23,935 bases of DNA, from positions 1 to 23,935 of IMG/VR virus record IMGVR_UViG_3300028025_002640; one strand, given 5' to 3'. Position numbers and translations under genes: made by a program. Origin of the DNA: a virus. Shown here piece after piece: positions 6,674 to 13,784 of the stretch (positions are counted from its first letter, which is position 1; each line of letters opens with the position of its first letter). The notes beneath the pieces are model-generated. The model saw only the letters and a list, made by a program, of their open reading frames with translations, was not told the origin of the DNA and made no database searches.

Positions 6674-8063
6674 ACCCAACGTGAACCCTCCAACCCCGAA
6701 CAAAGTACACGCGTGGACTGGTGTTCAACTTGGGGTTCGCCCTTTTTTAGTTGATGATATATTTAGAGAACCTACAAAGGAATTTCTCGATACTACGGTC
6801 GTAGAGTATTTACCATTTAATACGTACGACCTTTGGCGATTAGATAGGATTCAGGCTATCTGTAACAATTCGCCAACAACAGCTTCAATCATTCAGCAAA
6901 AAGTAAATTATTCACTTGGTGACGGCTTTTATTCTGTACCTGCTTCTTCACTATCTGTCTTATCAAGCCTTAAAGAACAAAGATTAGAGAACCAAACAAT
7001 AACTATTCAGCAAGAGCAGGAAATAAATGACTTTTTGACTAATGTCAATTTTGAGAATGAGAGTATTGAAGAACTGAGTGCTAAGATATTCAAAGACTTT
7101 GCAAGTTTTGGAAATGCTTTTATTGAATTGCAAAGAATCAAAGTAGGTAAGACGCTTAAATATACAATGCGCTTACTACCGATTACATGGTGTAGACCTA
7201 AGAAGGCGGCAAAGGATGAACTTTATCCTACTCATATAGGTATCAGTTCTGAGTTTGAGCAGCACTATGTTATCACTCCAAAAGAACCTATTGATATTCC
7301 TTTATTTCCACACTTTGAGAAATTCGATAACGTGGAAAAATCTATTATACATTTAAAGAATTACGAACCTACATTGGTTTACTGGGGAATCCCTGACTGG
7401 GTAAGTGCTAAGATATGGTCTGAATTGGAATATCGTATTCCTAAGTTCAATCAAAGTAAATTTGAAAACGGTTTTACTCCAAGTGCTATCATTTCTCTTT
7501 ATGGAAGTACAAACCAAGAAGAGGCTCAAGAAGTAGTCAGAGCAATGAGAGATTGTTTTACCGGTACCGGTAACAATTCTAAGATGTTCATTCAGGCTTT
7601 AAGAGATAACTCTTATAAATCAGATGTACAAATCTTAAATAACAGTTATGATGGCGAATTTATGCAATTACAGACTATTGCACAACAAGCTATTATTTCT
7701 GCTCACAGATGGACTATGAGTTTAACTGGTTTGAGAACATCTGGTAGTTTAGGTTCTAATCAACAAATTCGTTCTGAGTTTGACATTGTTTACAATACTG
7801 TTATCAGACCAAATCAAAGATTATTTTTGACTAAGTTTTTGAATCCAGTTATACAAGATGCTGGTAAATTCTTTGGTAAGAATTGGACTAATATTGCTTT
7901 GGATATTGCTAAACCTATGCCAGTCTCTTTTGCTGGTGACTTAGATATTAAGTCGGTTTTAACAATGGATGAGCAAAGAGCAGAGTTAGGATTCCAACCT
8001 TTACAAAAAGAAAATACTGGCTTAGATACACAACCTTTACCTGAACAAACATTAGGAGAATAA
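6645..8063 (+). CDS. Phage portal protein
   Basis: The protein has 472 residues, a typical portal length. Portal-like landmarks are an N-terminal Pro-rich segment, IIQQKVNYSLGDGF (~80-95, the first wing strand region) and the KDFASFGNAFIELQRI segment (~147-162). LLPITWCRP (~175) and YWGIPDWVSAKIW, a PBSX-like '(Y/W)G(I/L)PD(W/Y)' portal motif, follow. Later come RIPKFNQSKFENGFTPSAIISLYG (stem helix and following strand) and the long helical crown region with IIRPNQRLFLTKFLNPVI-like sequence. It forms the dodecameric DNA channel at the head vertex. It starts inside the preceding small gene (29-base overlap) and its last base is shared with the next start (TAATG). Its location after the capsid gene, rather than before the protease, is unusual. 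No terminase is visible nearby. Confidence 0.75.
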   Translation: MKKSNLRANRPNVNPPTPNKVHAWTGVQLGVRPFLVDDIFREPTKEFLDTTVVEYLPFNTYDLWRLDRIQAICNNSPTTASIIQQKVNYSLGDGFYSVPASSLSVLSSLKEQRLENQTITIQQEQEINDFLTNVNFENESIEELSAKIFKDFASFGNAFIELQRIKVGKTLKYTMRLLPITWCRPKKAAKDELYPTHIGISSEFEQHYVITPKEPIDIPLFPHFEKFDNVEKSIIHLKNYEPTLVYWGIPDWVSAKIWSELEYRIPKFNQSKFENGFTPSAIISLYGSTNQEEAQEVVRAMRDCFTGTGNNSKMFIQALRDNSYKSDVQILNNSYDGEFMQLQTIAQQAIISAHRWTMSLTGLRTSGSLGSNQQIRSEFDIVYNTVIRPNQRLFLTKFLNPVIQDAGKFFGKNWTNIALDIAKPMPVSFAGDLDIKSVLTMDEQRAELGFQPLQKENTGLDTQPLPEQTLGE

Positions 8064-8701
8064 TGAGTTTAATTAAACCGCAAGAAGTAGTCAATACTGG
8101 CATTTATAGAGCCGCTCCAGTTAATACGAGATTCGATATTAACATAATCAGTCCACATATACAAAGTGCTGAAGAGCGTTTCATTTTGCCTATACTAAAA
8201 AAGGATTTATACGATGACATGGTATTAAATCAAAATCCTTTAGTGAGTAATTATAATCCTGATGCTGGGCCAATAGTTTTAAAATTCCCTACTAATGCAG
8301 CTTATGAAGCATTATGGACTACCTACGTTTTAAGATACTTAGGTTATGTTATTTATTACGAGGCTTTGCCCTATTTAACATTTCAAGTTAGTTCTAAGGG
8401 TATCTTTACTAACGATAGTGAGTTTGCTTCTAATGGCGGTTTAGCATCGGTTAAATTCATGCAGGATAACACGCTTCAGAAAATAGATAATTTAAAACCT
8501 TTAATAGAAAAATATCTTTGTGATAACAAGACTACTTTGCCTTTGTTTGACTCTAAACATTGCGATTGCCATAGCTGTGAGAGTGACGATAACTGCGGTT
8601 GCGGTTATGGTCATGAGTGCGGTTATTTTTTAAGAGCAGGGTTCTATTGCAGAACTTGCAGAACGCGAAAAAACAATTCTACAAATATAATATTATACTA
8701 A
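8063..8701 (+). CDS. Head-tail connector/adaptor-like protein with Cys/His-rich tail
   Basis: The first ~155 residues look like a helical adaptor: residues 25-60 (FDINIISPHIQSAEERFILPILKKDLYDDM) and 78-105 (NAAYEALWTTYVLRYLGYVIYYEALPYL) resemble the DUF6712-type connector proteins of Bacteroidota phages. These follow the portal and join head to tail. Residues 166-199 carry eight Cys (167, 169, 172, 178, 180, 186, 196, 199) and His at 166, 170 and 184, enough for one or two zinc sites. Its start overlaps the portal stop. The adaptor call rests on position and helical pattern, the metal binding on spacing alone. Confidence 0.6.
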   Translation: MSLIKPQEVVNTGIYRAAPVNTRFDINIISPHIQSAEERFILPILKKDLYDDMVLNQNPLVSNYNPDAGPIVLKFPTNAAYEALWTTYVLRYLGYVIYYEALPYLTFQVSSKGIFTNDSEFASNGGLASVKFMQDNTLQKIDNLKPLIEKYLCDNKTTLPLFDSKHCDCHSCESDDNCGCGYGHECGYFLRAGFYCRTCRTRKNNSTNIILY

Positions 8702-8702
8702 A

Positions 8703-10148
8703 ATGAATATAGTAAAACAGTCAACTGGTAACGTAGTTTTGACAGATAACTCTGGAAACATCGTTAAGGTATTTGTAATGGTTAACGCTTTGGATGTTGT
8801 TAGTTCAAATGAGATTATCATCAAATATGGAATGAATCAATGGACTACACTATTTGCTGACCAGATAGATAACACTCAAATAGAACCCGCTGCAGCAGTT
8901 CCTTTTAACGGTAACGCTTATGCTTTAGTTACTCTACTTAGTAGCTCTTTTTTTTTTGAGTTAAGTGGGGGCGGTGGCAGTCAAAACTTAGCGAGTGTTT
9001 TATCAATAGGCAATAGTGCTAATAATTTAGATATTGTTGACGTTGATAAAATAGACTTTAACTTAGCGACTACTGACACAGCTGGAGTTGGTCAGCTTGT
9101 TTGGTATGATACTTTAGGAACTTTAAACTTAGGTTTAAAAGGTGGAACTACAATTTCAAATTTAGGTCAGCATCTTCATACAAGAGTAGTTAATAAGACT
9201 TCACCTTTAGTTCCGCTAACAAAGGCAGGTTATGAAGTTGTAATTGTTTCAGGCGCACAAGGGCAAAGGTTAGCAGTAAAAAAAGCACAAGCAGATAACG
9301 ATGCTAATAGTGCAGGTACACTTGGTGTTGTTTGTGAAAATATAGCAGTAAATCAGGAAGGCTTTATTTGTTCAGTCGGTCAGGTAACTAATATCAATAC
9401 AACTGGGTCTTTGCAAGGTGAGACTTGGAACGATGGAGATACTTTGTATCTTAGTGGAACTACTGCTGGTGCAATAACAAACGTTAAACCTACAGCACCA
9501 ATTCACGAAGTAAGGATAGGATATGTTGAATATGCTCACGCTATCAATGGCAAAATCTATGTTAAAATTGACAATGGTTATGAATTGAATGAACTACACA
9601 ATGTGAGTATAAATCCTTTGACACTTGCAAATAATAATGTACTAACTTATGAAAGTTCAACTCAGCTTTGGAAAAATAAAACATCAGAAGGTTGGGATAT
9701 AATCGTAAAAAGTGCAAATCAAAACGTAAATAATGCAACCTTGACTGATGACTCTGAACTACAATTTAGTGTAGTCGCTGGTGGAAGTTATATGATTCAA
9801 ATGGTTTTAGCTACGGCTTCAGATAGTTCGACAAATGATTATAAATTTGGCTTTGCAGTTAGTGCAGGTACTATGACTGGTGTAGGGAATGCAGTCTGTC
9901 GAAATGCTACTAATTCAGGAACTGTTACTGTAATTTCTGCAACTGCTGCGAATGTAACTAATAGTGTTGTAATTGGACAAAATACTGGAACTATACCAAG
10001 TGGAACTGGAATTGTAACGGCTACAATAGACTTTGGTTTTTATGCTACTTCAAACGGAGTTTTTAAATTTCAATTTGCTTTGAACTCAGGCGCAACAACT
10101 GCGAGAACTTTTAAAGGAACAATTTTAAAATATAAAAGATTAGACTAA
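8703..10148 (+). CDS. Tail fibre-like or receptor-binding virion protein (481 aa)
   Basis: This is a modular beta-rich protein. The N-terminal ~95 residues end in a GGGGS linker (~93-97). Residues about 165-290 match a fibre-like beta domain common in phages: NKTSPLVPLTKAGYEVV, VSGAQGQRLAV, GTLGVVCENI, GFICSVGQVTNINTTG and DGDTLYLSGTTAG. A short linker follows (LTYESSTQLWKNKT). Residues about 325-481 form a Ser/Thr/Gly-rich domain with TLTDDSELQFSVVAGGSYMI, resembling the C-terminal jelly-roll-like domains of phage adhesins. It probably sits on the virion surface. The gene contains a run of ten T (8948-8957) at residues ~82-85. No tail fibre chaperone is obvious, though the next small gene is a candidate. 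Confidence 0.6.
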   Translation: MNIVKQSTGNVVLTDNSGNIVKVFVMVNALDVVSSNEIIIKYGMNQWTTLFADQIDNTQIEPAAAVPFNGNAYALVTLLSSSFFFELSGGGGSQNLASVLSIGNSANNLDIVDVDKIDFNLATTDTAGVGQLVWYDTLGTLNLGLKGGTTISNLGQHLHTRVVNKTSPLVPLTKAGYEVVIVSGAQGQRLAVKKAQADNDANSAGTLGVVCENIAVNQEGFICSVGQVTNINTTGSLQGETWNDGDTLYLSGTTAGAITNVKPTAPIHEVRIGYVEYAHAINGKIYVKIDNGYELNELHNVSINPLTLANNNVLTYESSTQLWKNKTSEGWDIIVKSANQNVNNATLTDDSELQFSVVAGGSYMIQMVLATASDSSTNDYKFGFAVSAGTMTGVGNAVCRNATNSGTVTVISATAANVTNSVVIGQNTGTIPSGTGIVTATIDFGFYATSNGVFKFQFALNSGATTARTFKGTILKYKRLD

Positions 10149-10149
10149 T

Positions 10150-10455
10150 ATGGCTTTACTACTAACAAAACAAACAAATACTACACCGATATTGATTAAA
10201 GGGTCAAATATCGAATTGGATTCTCTTTATGTGAGAATAGTTTTTATATGTAATCTTGATGGTTCTTTGACTGTCACTTATAATACTTATCTTAACCATG
10301 ATTTATTCTTGGAAGGTAAGACTATTGATACAGATGTAAAAAATACTACTTACAATTTTGTAATCAGCGAAACTGAAACACAATCTTTAGAAACTGCTCT
10401 AAACTATATGTGGCAAGTTTTTACTGATTTGGGATACAATACAACAATTATATAA
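10150..10455 (+). CDS. Small unknown protein between fibre-like gene and holin (101 aa)
   Basis: Function not recognised. It is beta-rich in its first two thirds (TTPILIKGSNIELDSLYVRIVFICNLDGSLTVTY) and ends in an acidic amphipathic helix (ETETQSLETALNYMWQVFTDLGYNTTII). It has no signal peptide or membrane segment. It begins two bases after the fibre-like gene stop, so it is in the same operon. A minor virion protein or fibre accessory protein is plausible by position only. Confidence 0.55.
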   Translation: MALLLTKQTNTTPILIKGSNIELDSLYVRIVFICNLDGSLTVTYNTYLNHDLFLEGKTIDTDVKNTTYNFVISETETQSLETALNYMWQVFTDLGYNTTII

Positions 10456-10468
10456 ATAGACTTTTGAA

Positions 10469-10933
10469 ATGAAATTATTAAACGATATTTTGAGCGTACT
10501 TCATACGGTATTATTGACTTTGATTACATTCTTTGCTCCTATTCATGGTGTAGTATTGACTGTTATAAGTTTTATACTATTCGATACGGTTATTGCTTAC
10601 TGGAGGGTTAAAAAAACTGGTGTTAAATGGACATCTAAAAAGTTAAGAGTAGGCTTAGTTCAAAAGTCAATAACCTATGTCGCACTTATAGTATTGTTTT
10701 TTTTAATGGATAAATTTATTTTAAATGAATTTGTAAAAACTTTTGTAAATATTGATTATTTTTTAACAAAAGCCTTAACTTTAATTTTCATTTTTATCGA
10801 GTTTACTTCTATTGATGAAAGTTATACTATTGTCAGAGGTAAAAGTATCTTCCAGAGCCTAAAAGAATTGATAGGAAAGGCTAATGATATAAAGAATGAT
10901 TTAAAGAATAAGAACGAAGATAAAGAAATATAG
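10469..10933 (+). CDS. Holin (phage holin family 4-like)
   Basis: The protein has 154 residues. Hydrophobic segments lie at about 8-22, 27-46 (VVLTVISFILFDTVIAYW), 66-82 and 101-115, followed by a polar C-terminus rich in Lys, Asn and Asp. The pattern of an Asp after the second segment, a basic loop (KKTGVKWTSKKLR) and a helix ending EFTSIDESYTIVRGKSIF matches the Cph1/phage_holin_4 type, where an 'E..SI.EN' motif follows the last membrane helix. A holin forms inner-membrane holes at the time of lysis. It is the last gene of the virion block, directly before a strong terminator. The amidase and glucosaminidase are located elsewhere, which is unusual for a lysis cassette. Confidence 0.7.
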   Translation: MKLLNDILSVLHTVLLTLITFFAPIHGVVLTVISFILFDTVIAYWRVKKTGVKWTSKKLRVGLVQKSITYVALIVLFFLMDKFILNEFVKTFVNIDYFLTKALTLIFIFIEFTSIDESYTIVRGKSIFQSLKELIGKANDIKNDLKNKNEDKEI

Positions 10934-10955
10934 GAATAGACCATGTTTAATTGAG

Positions 10956-10986
10956 AGGGTAGCCCCGTAAGGCTATCCTTTTTTTT
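10956..10986 (+). terminator. Strong intrinsic terminator ending the virion block
   Basis: AGGGTAGCC (10956-10964) pairs with GGCTATCCT (10971-10979), 9 bp with one wobble and a 6-nt loop, followed by a run of eight T (10979-10986). Promoter copy 2 begins 12 bases further on. Confidence 0.9.
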
Positions 10987-10998
10987 ATTTATTTTTTT

Positions 10999-11047
10999 AA
11001 AAAAGATAACAAAAGTTTTGTTTATATGAAAAGTCTTTTTAAATTTG
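10999..11047 (+). promoter_or_regulatory. Phage promoter, 19-mer class, copy 2
   Basis: The 19-mer AAAAAAGATAACAAAAGTT is at 10999-11017. TTTG (11017-11020) and TAAATTTG (11040-11047) are 19 bp apart, a full consensus match. AAGTCTTTTTAAATTTGT (11031-11048) is identical to copy 3 (17703-17720). The predicted start is near 11052, 19 bases before the ATG at 11071. It drives the recombination and replication block. Confidence 0.8.
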
Positions 11048-11070
11048 TGAACACTTTTAAACAATCGGTC

Positions 11071-11196
11071 ATGGAAACGCAATACACAGAAGAGCAACTT
11101 CAAGAATTATATCACCAGTTAGAGATTGAGGCTTACTATTCAGAAATGACAGAAGCTGAATACTACGAACTACAAATGTACTGCAATGATTTTTAA
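11071..11196 (+). CDS. Small acidic peptide gene, first gene of the replication block (41 aa)
   Basis: The ATG at 11071 opens a 41-residue frame that ends with TAA at 11194-11196. The peptide is very acidic, with many Glu and Tyr (METQYTEEQLQELYHQLEIE, then EMTEAEYYELQMYCNDF), and should form one amphipathic helix. It is the first coding frame behind promoter copy 2, with a 19-base leader, which supports translation. Function not recognised; a small acidic peptide made early could act as a binding partner or DNA mimic, but that is speculation. Confidence 0.5.
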   Translation: METQYTEEQLQELYHQLEIEAYYSEMTEAEYYELQMYCNDF

Positions 11197-11224
11197 TTTT
11201 TTTGTCAATAATTGTCAGGTCACA

Positions 11225-11398
11225 ATGGAGTTAAAACACAAATACAATCCAAAGAATGACAAGCATACTTTTGACTTTCAAAGTATTCATGTAGATGGAA
11301 TTTTTTACCCAGATGTCGATGATGCTTTACTGATTTTAGATATATCAATTTTTGACTTTTCAAATATAGTTTTAAATCAATTTTTTTCACTTAATTAA
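11225..11398 (+). CDS. Small unknown protein (57 aa)
   Basis: Function not recognised. The ATG at 11225 is preferred over the in-frame ATG at 11186, because the latter overlaps the preceding gene and adds a Phe/Asn-rich stretch unlike a normal start. The protein is MELKHKYNPKNDKHTFDF, then SIHVDGIFYPDVDDALLILD and a hydrophobic C-terminus. Its central part (IHVDG.....VD....L) can be laid over the next protein (IYIDGVAVENVDFVAQIL), so the two may be distant tandem paralogues. It is AT-rich, like its neighbour. Confidence 0.5.
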   Translation: MELKHKYNPKNDKHTFDFQSIHVDGIFYPDVDDALLILDISIFDFSNIVLNQFFSLN

Positions 11399-11407
11399 AT
11401 ACACATT

Positions 11408-11686
11408 ATGCACTCACACAAATTTATCGAAAACGGACACGAAGTATTAGTTACTGCTGAATTTGAAAAAGGTTATCCAGCTACAAGGTACGAACCTGCT
11501 GAACCTAATTTTTGGGTTATCGAAGAAATTTATATCGATGGCGTAGCGGTTGAAAATGTAGACTTTGTTGCTCAAATTTTAGGAATGCAATCTTATAGAC
11601 AGTTTGAACTTGAAATTAACGATATGTTTAACGATGTACACTCTGACTGGGTTAATTATATTCTTTATAACATTAAATCAATTTAA
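11408..11686 (+). CDS. Unknown protein next to the ERF gene (92 aa)
   Basis: Function not recognised. It begins MHSHKFIENGHEVLVTAEFE, with a beta-rich middle (PNFWVIEEIYIDGVAVENVDF) and a helical, acidic C-terminus (FELEINDMFNDVHSDWV). Proteins of this build are often found next to recombination genes in Bacteroidota phages, and its position 2 bases before the ERF start fits an accessory role. The leader before the ATG contains AATTAAATACACATT, consistent with the A-rich or CA-containing starts in this genome. Confidence 0.6.
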   Translation: MHSHKFIENGHEVLVTAEFEKGYPATRYEPAEPNFWVIEEIYIDGVAVENVDFVAQILGMQSYRQFELEINDMFNDVHSDWVNYILYNIKSI

Positions 11687-11688
11687 TC

Positions 11689-12291
11689 ATGAACACAACA
11701 CACTTAACATCTGATTATTTTCAGAGCGAACAAATCACGGAACTGATTCCTGCATTGGTAAAATTTCAAATTGCATTCGACAAAGCCAGTCTTAAGAAGG
11801 ATGCAAAGAACGAACATTTAAGAAATCAGTATGTAAGTTTAGACAATCTTTTAAACGTGATTAGACCATTATTATCTGAGTGCGGTTTGGTAGTGGTACA
11901 ACAATTAGCAGGGGAATATATGACTACTGTTTTATATCACGCTTCTGGTCAGTTTATCGGTGCCAATATGCCATTCAATCCAATGAACGGCAACAAGGGT
12001 ACAAATGCACTTCAGGAGTTAGGCGGTGGTATTACTTATGCAAAGCGTTATTCACTTGGTGCATTACTACAAATCTCAGTTGACGTGGATACTGACGCCA
12101 ATAACAGTCCTATCCAAAAAGAACAATTAACTAAGACAGTTAAAAAGAAAGTCGAAACAACTGCACAGCTTAATAAGTTAGTTGACTGGATAGCTGAAGA
12201 CCTTTCAAGATTTGATAAAGTTACACAATTGTACGAATTGAATAGCGGACAGTTACAATGGATTGAGGGCGAATTAGAACATAGGTTCTAA
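11689..12291 (+). CDS. erf: ERF-family single-strand annealing recombinase
   Basis: The protein has 200 residues, close to the ERF family length. Diagnostic regions are QYVSLDNLLNVIRPLLSECGLVVVQQ (about 47-72), the strand YMTTVLYHASGQFIG (77-91), and ALQELGGGITYAKRYSLGAL (107-126) followed by ISVDVDTDAN. The last of these holds the conserved GG.ITYA(K/R)RY core of ERF. Such proteins bind and anneal single-stranded DNA during phage recombination and circularisation. The C-terminal ~55 residues are variable and charged, as in other ERF proteins. It follows the 92-aa gene by 2 bases in the unit started by promoter copy 2. No partner exonuclease is visible nearby. Confidence 0.85.
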   Translation: MNTTHLTSDYFQSEQITELIPALVKFQIAFDKASLKKDAKNEHLRNQYVSLDNLLNVIRPLLSECGLVVVQQLAGEYMTTVLYHASGQFIGANMPFNPMNGNKGTNALQELGGGITYAKRYSLGALLQISVDVDTDANNSPIQKEQLTKTVKKKVETTAQLNKLVDWIAEDLSRFDKVTQLYELNSGQLQWIEGELEHRF

Positions 12292-12307
12292 TCGTTACAA
12301 AAACACG

Positions 12308-12339
12308 CCTATTTTAAAAGATAAATACTTTTCGATAGG
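12308..12339 (+). other. AT-rich imperfect hairpin downstream of the ERF gene
   Basis: CCTAT (12308-12312) pairs with ATAGG (12335-12339), and inside it AAAAG (12316-12320) pairs with CTTTT (12328-12332). No T-tract follows, so it is not a normal terminator; it may protect the ERF message end. It marks the change to the more AT-rich gene that follows. Confidence 0.35.
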
Positions 12340-12372
12340 ATTATATTAAACATAAATAAAACATATCTTAAA

Positions 12373-12717
12373 ATGCAAAATAAAGAATTTAATATATTTA
12401 AAGATAAATTGATTTTAGCATATTATCAATTGTTAAAAGAAAAAGGGTTTAAAGATAATTATGATAATTTTCACCTAAAAATGAATGAATTGATTTTTGA
12501 TTTATTTATTATGTATACAAAATTACATTCTTTTTCAATGAATATAGATGCAGGTGATTCAAATATAATGGCATCAATATCTGAAATTGGAATAGGAGAT
12601 GATATATATCAAGTACAATTATGTGCAATAAAAGATAAAGAAAATTGGATTAATAATGATGTTGATATAAGATTATCAAATTTAATTAAAGTAGAAGTAA
12701 TGGATATTAAAAAATAA
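12373..12717 (+). CDS. AT-rich unknown protein (114 aa)
   Basis: Function not recognised. The N-terminus is helical and Lys-rich (FNIFKDKLILAYYQLLKEKGF), the middle is hydrophobic (NELIFDLFIMYTKLHSFSMNI), and the rest is mixed with an IGIGDDIYQVQLC strand. Codon use is strikingly A/T at third positions compared with the ERF gene just upstream, resembling the methyltransferase and helicase genes, so it may be a recent insertion. It is preceded by an ~80-base A/T-rich gap without a recognisable consensus promoter. Confidence 0.55.
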   Translation: MQNKEFNIFKDKLILAYYQLLKEKGFKDNYDNFHLKMNELIFDLFIMYTKLHSFSMNIDAGDSNIMASISEIGIGDDIYQVQLCAIKDKENWINNDVDIRLSNLIKVEVMDIKK

Positions 12718-12733
12718 TTTTAAAAAATATTTT

Positions 12734-12937
12734 ATGATAGATATAAAAAGTAAAAAGTTAATCTATGACCAAGTTATGGAATACTGCAAAGAGAATAATA
12801 TAAAAATAAAAGACTTTTATAATAGTATTGATATTACAGATGTCGGATTCCGTAAAACGTGGGCAAAGAAAAATCCGCAAAGTATAGAGACGCTAATCGA
12901 TATTATTAACTTTATAGACAAAAATAAAAATGGCTGA
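12734..12937 (+). CDS. Small helical protein, possible Xre-like regulator (67 aa)
   Basis: A helix-turn-helix-like layout is visible: VMEYCKENNIKIKDFYNSID (recognition region start), ITDVGFRKTWAKKNPQSIETL, then IDIINFIDKNK. This resembles the small Xre/Cro-type or phage-associated HTH proteins, where 'fyn.lgit..nf.k....p.s.etl..i...f' is common. With only 67 residues it could dimerise through its C-terminal helix. It is followed immediately by an overlapping 25-codon frame and then the triple-HTH gene, so this may be a small regulatory group. The HTH call is pattern-based. Confidence 0.5.
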   Translation: MIDIKSKKLIYDQVMEYCKENNIKIKDFYNSIDITDVGFRKTWAKKNPQSIETLIDIINFIDKNKNG

Positions 12938-13007
12938 TATAATTTTCTGCATAATAGTAATGGTTCTACTTTGTTGGTATTTTAAATTCTTTGAAGATGT
13001 ACATTAA
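12930..13007 (+). CDS. Possible single-pass membrane micropeptide (25 aa)
   Basis: The ATG at 12930 lies inside the end of the upstream gene, whose TGA is at 12935-12937, and the TAA at 13005-13007 lies inside the start of the triple-HTH gene. The peptide MADIIFCIIVMVLLCWYFKF plus five polar residues is one hydrophobic helix. The double overlap is typical of a coupled gene in a compact operon. At this size it could also be chance, so confidence is low. Confidence 0.35.
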   Translation: MADIIFCIIVMVLLCWYFKFFEDVH

Positions 13008-13746
13008 AGTTAACGAACAAATAAAAAAGGATGTTTTAAAAGATTATGAGTTAGGTTTAAAACATACTCAGTTAGCAAAGAAGCATGGGTTAAGTATCTT
13101 TTCCATTACGCGAATACTTAAAGGCGTTCACACTCCAAAAACATTCATGAGTAAGGAAACTAAAGATGCTGTTATCTTTGATTTTAAAGCTGGGTATCCA
13201 GTTAAGACTTTAGTCGAAAAGTATAATGTTTGTATAACTACCATACGAGATACTGTTAAAAATTATAGAAAACCAACTTATAATAAATATGATACTATCC
13301 CAGATAGTGTAAAGGATATGATTTTAAAAGACTATTTAGAGGCTGTACCTTATGTAGATATTATAAAAAAATATGATGTCACTAAATTTATGATTAACAA
13401 GATTACAGCTAACCATAGAGCATATCGTAAAAAACTTACAAAGGTAAAGCATGAAACTAATTTTAACTTAGAGGTTAGTAACTTTGAAAATATACCTTTT
13501 GTTTATTCTCATACTGGAATCGATAATCAAAAAGTATACAAGTTTATCGGTATAATCAAAGGTAAAAACCTATACATCGAAATGATTGAATTAAGTTCTG
13601 GTGAGTGGGTTTACCATTGTGAGAACTCGCGAGGTATGGTTTGCGATTCTCGAATTAGCAATAGAAGCTATGACAGTATTGAGGAATGTAAAGAGGCTTT
13701 GTATCAAAGTTTAATTAGAAAAAATTATTTTAAAAATAAGGGTTAA
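12997..13746 (+). CDS. DNA-binding protein with three tandem helix-turn-helix modules (249 aa)
   Basis: The ATG at 12997 is chosen; an in-frame TTG at 12991 is less likely. Three copies of one module are visible at about residues 10-42 (KDYELGLKHTQLAKKHGLSI), 56-88 (FDFKAGYPVKTLVEKYNVCI) and 105-138 (KDYLEAVPYVDIIKKYDVTK). Each is a resolvase-type HTH: acidic-aromatic start, a helix with (L/I)(A/V)KK(H/Y), then the turn and recognition helix. Spacing is 46 and 50 residues. The C-terminal ~85 residues (IPFVYSHTG, YKFIGIIKGKNLYIEM, GEWVYHCENSRG) form a separate beta-rich domain, role unknown. It sits immediately upstream of the structured leader and replisome organizer, which makes it a candidate regulator or origin-binding protein. 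No nuclease or recombinase catalytic motif is visible. Confidence 0.65.
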   Translation: MYIKVNEQIKKDVLKDYELGLKHTQLAKKHGLSIFSITRILKGVHTPKTFMSKETKDAVIFDFKAGYPVKTLVEKYNVCITTIRDTVKNYRKPTYNKYDTIPDSVKDMILKDYLEAVPYVDIIKKYDVTKFMINKITANHRAYRKKLTKVKHETNFNLEVSNFENIPFVYSHTGIDNQKVYKFIGIIKGKNLYIEMIELSSGEWVYHCENSRGMVCDSRISNRSYDSIEECKEALYQSLIRKNYFKNKG

Positions 13747-13749
13747 AAC

Positions 13750-13780
13750 TTTGCACTATTGAAATAAAGCCTTATATTGC
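13750..13780 (+). promoter_or_regulatory. Weak candidate promoter for the structured leader RNA
   Basis: TTTG (13750-13753) and TATATTGC (13773-13780) are separated by exactly 19 bp. The second box matches TAnnTTTG at the TA and at two of the three T positions but not the final TG. Spacing is right, the -7 box is poor; transcription would start near 13785. Confidence 0.3.
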
Positions 13781-13784
13781 GGTA

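Noticed and set aside
11880-12083. Plus-strand open frame inside the ERF gene
   Set aside because: It lies wholly within the well-supported ERF coding sequence in another frame and has an irregular composition.
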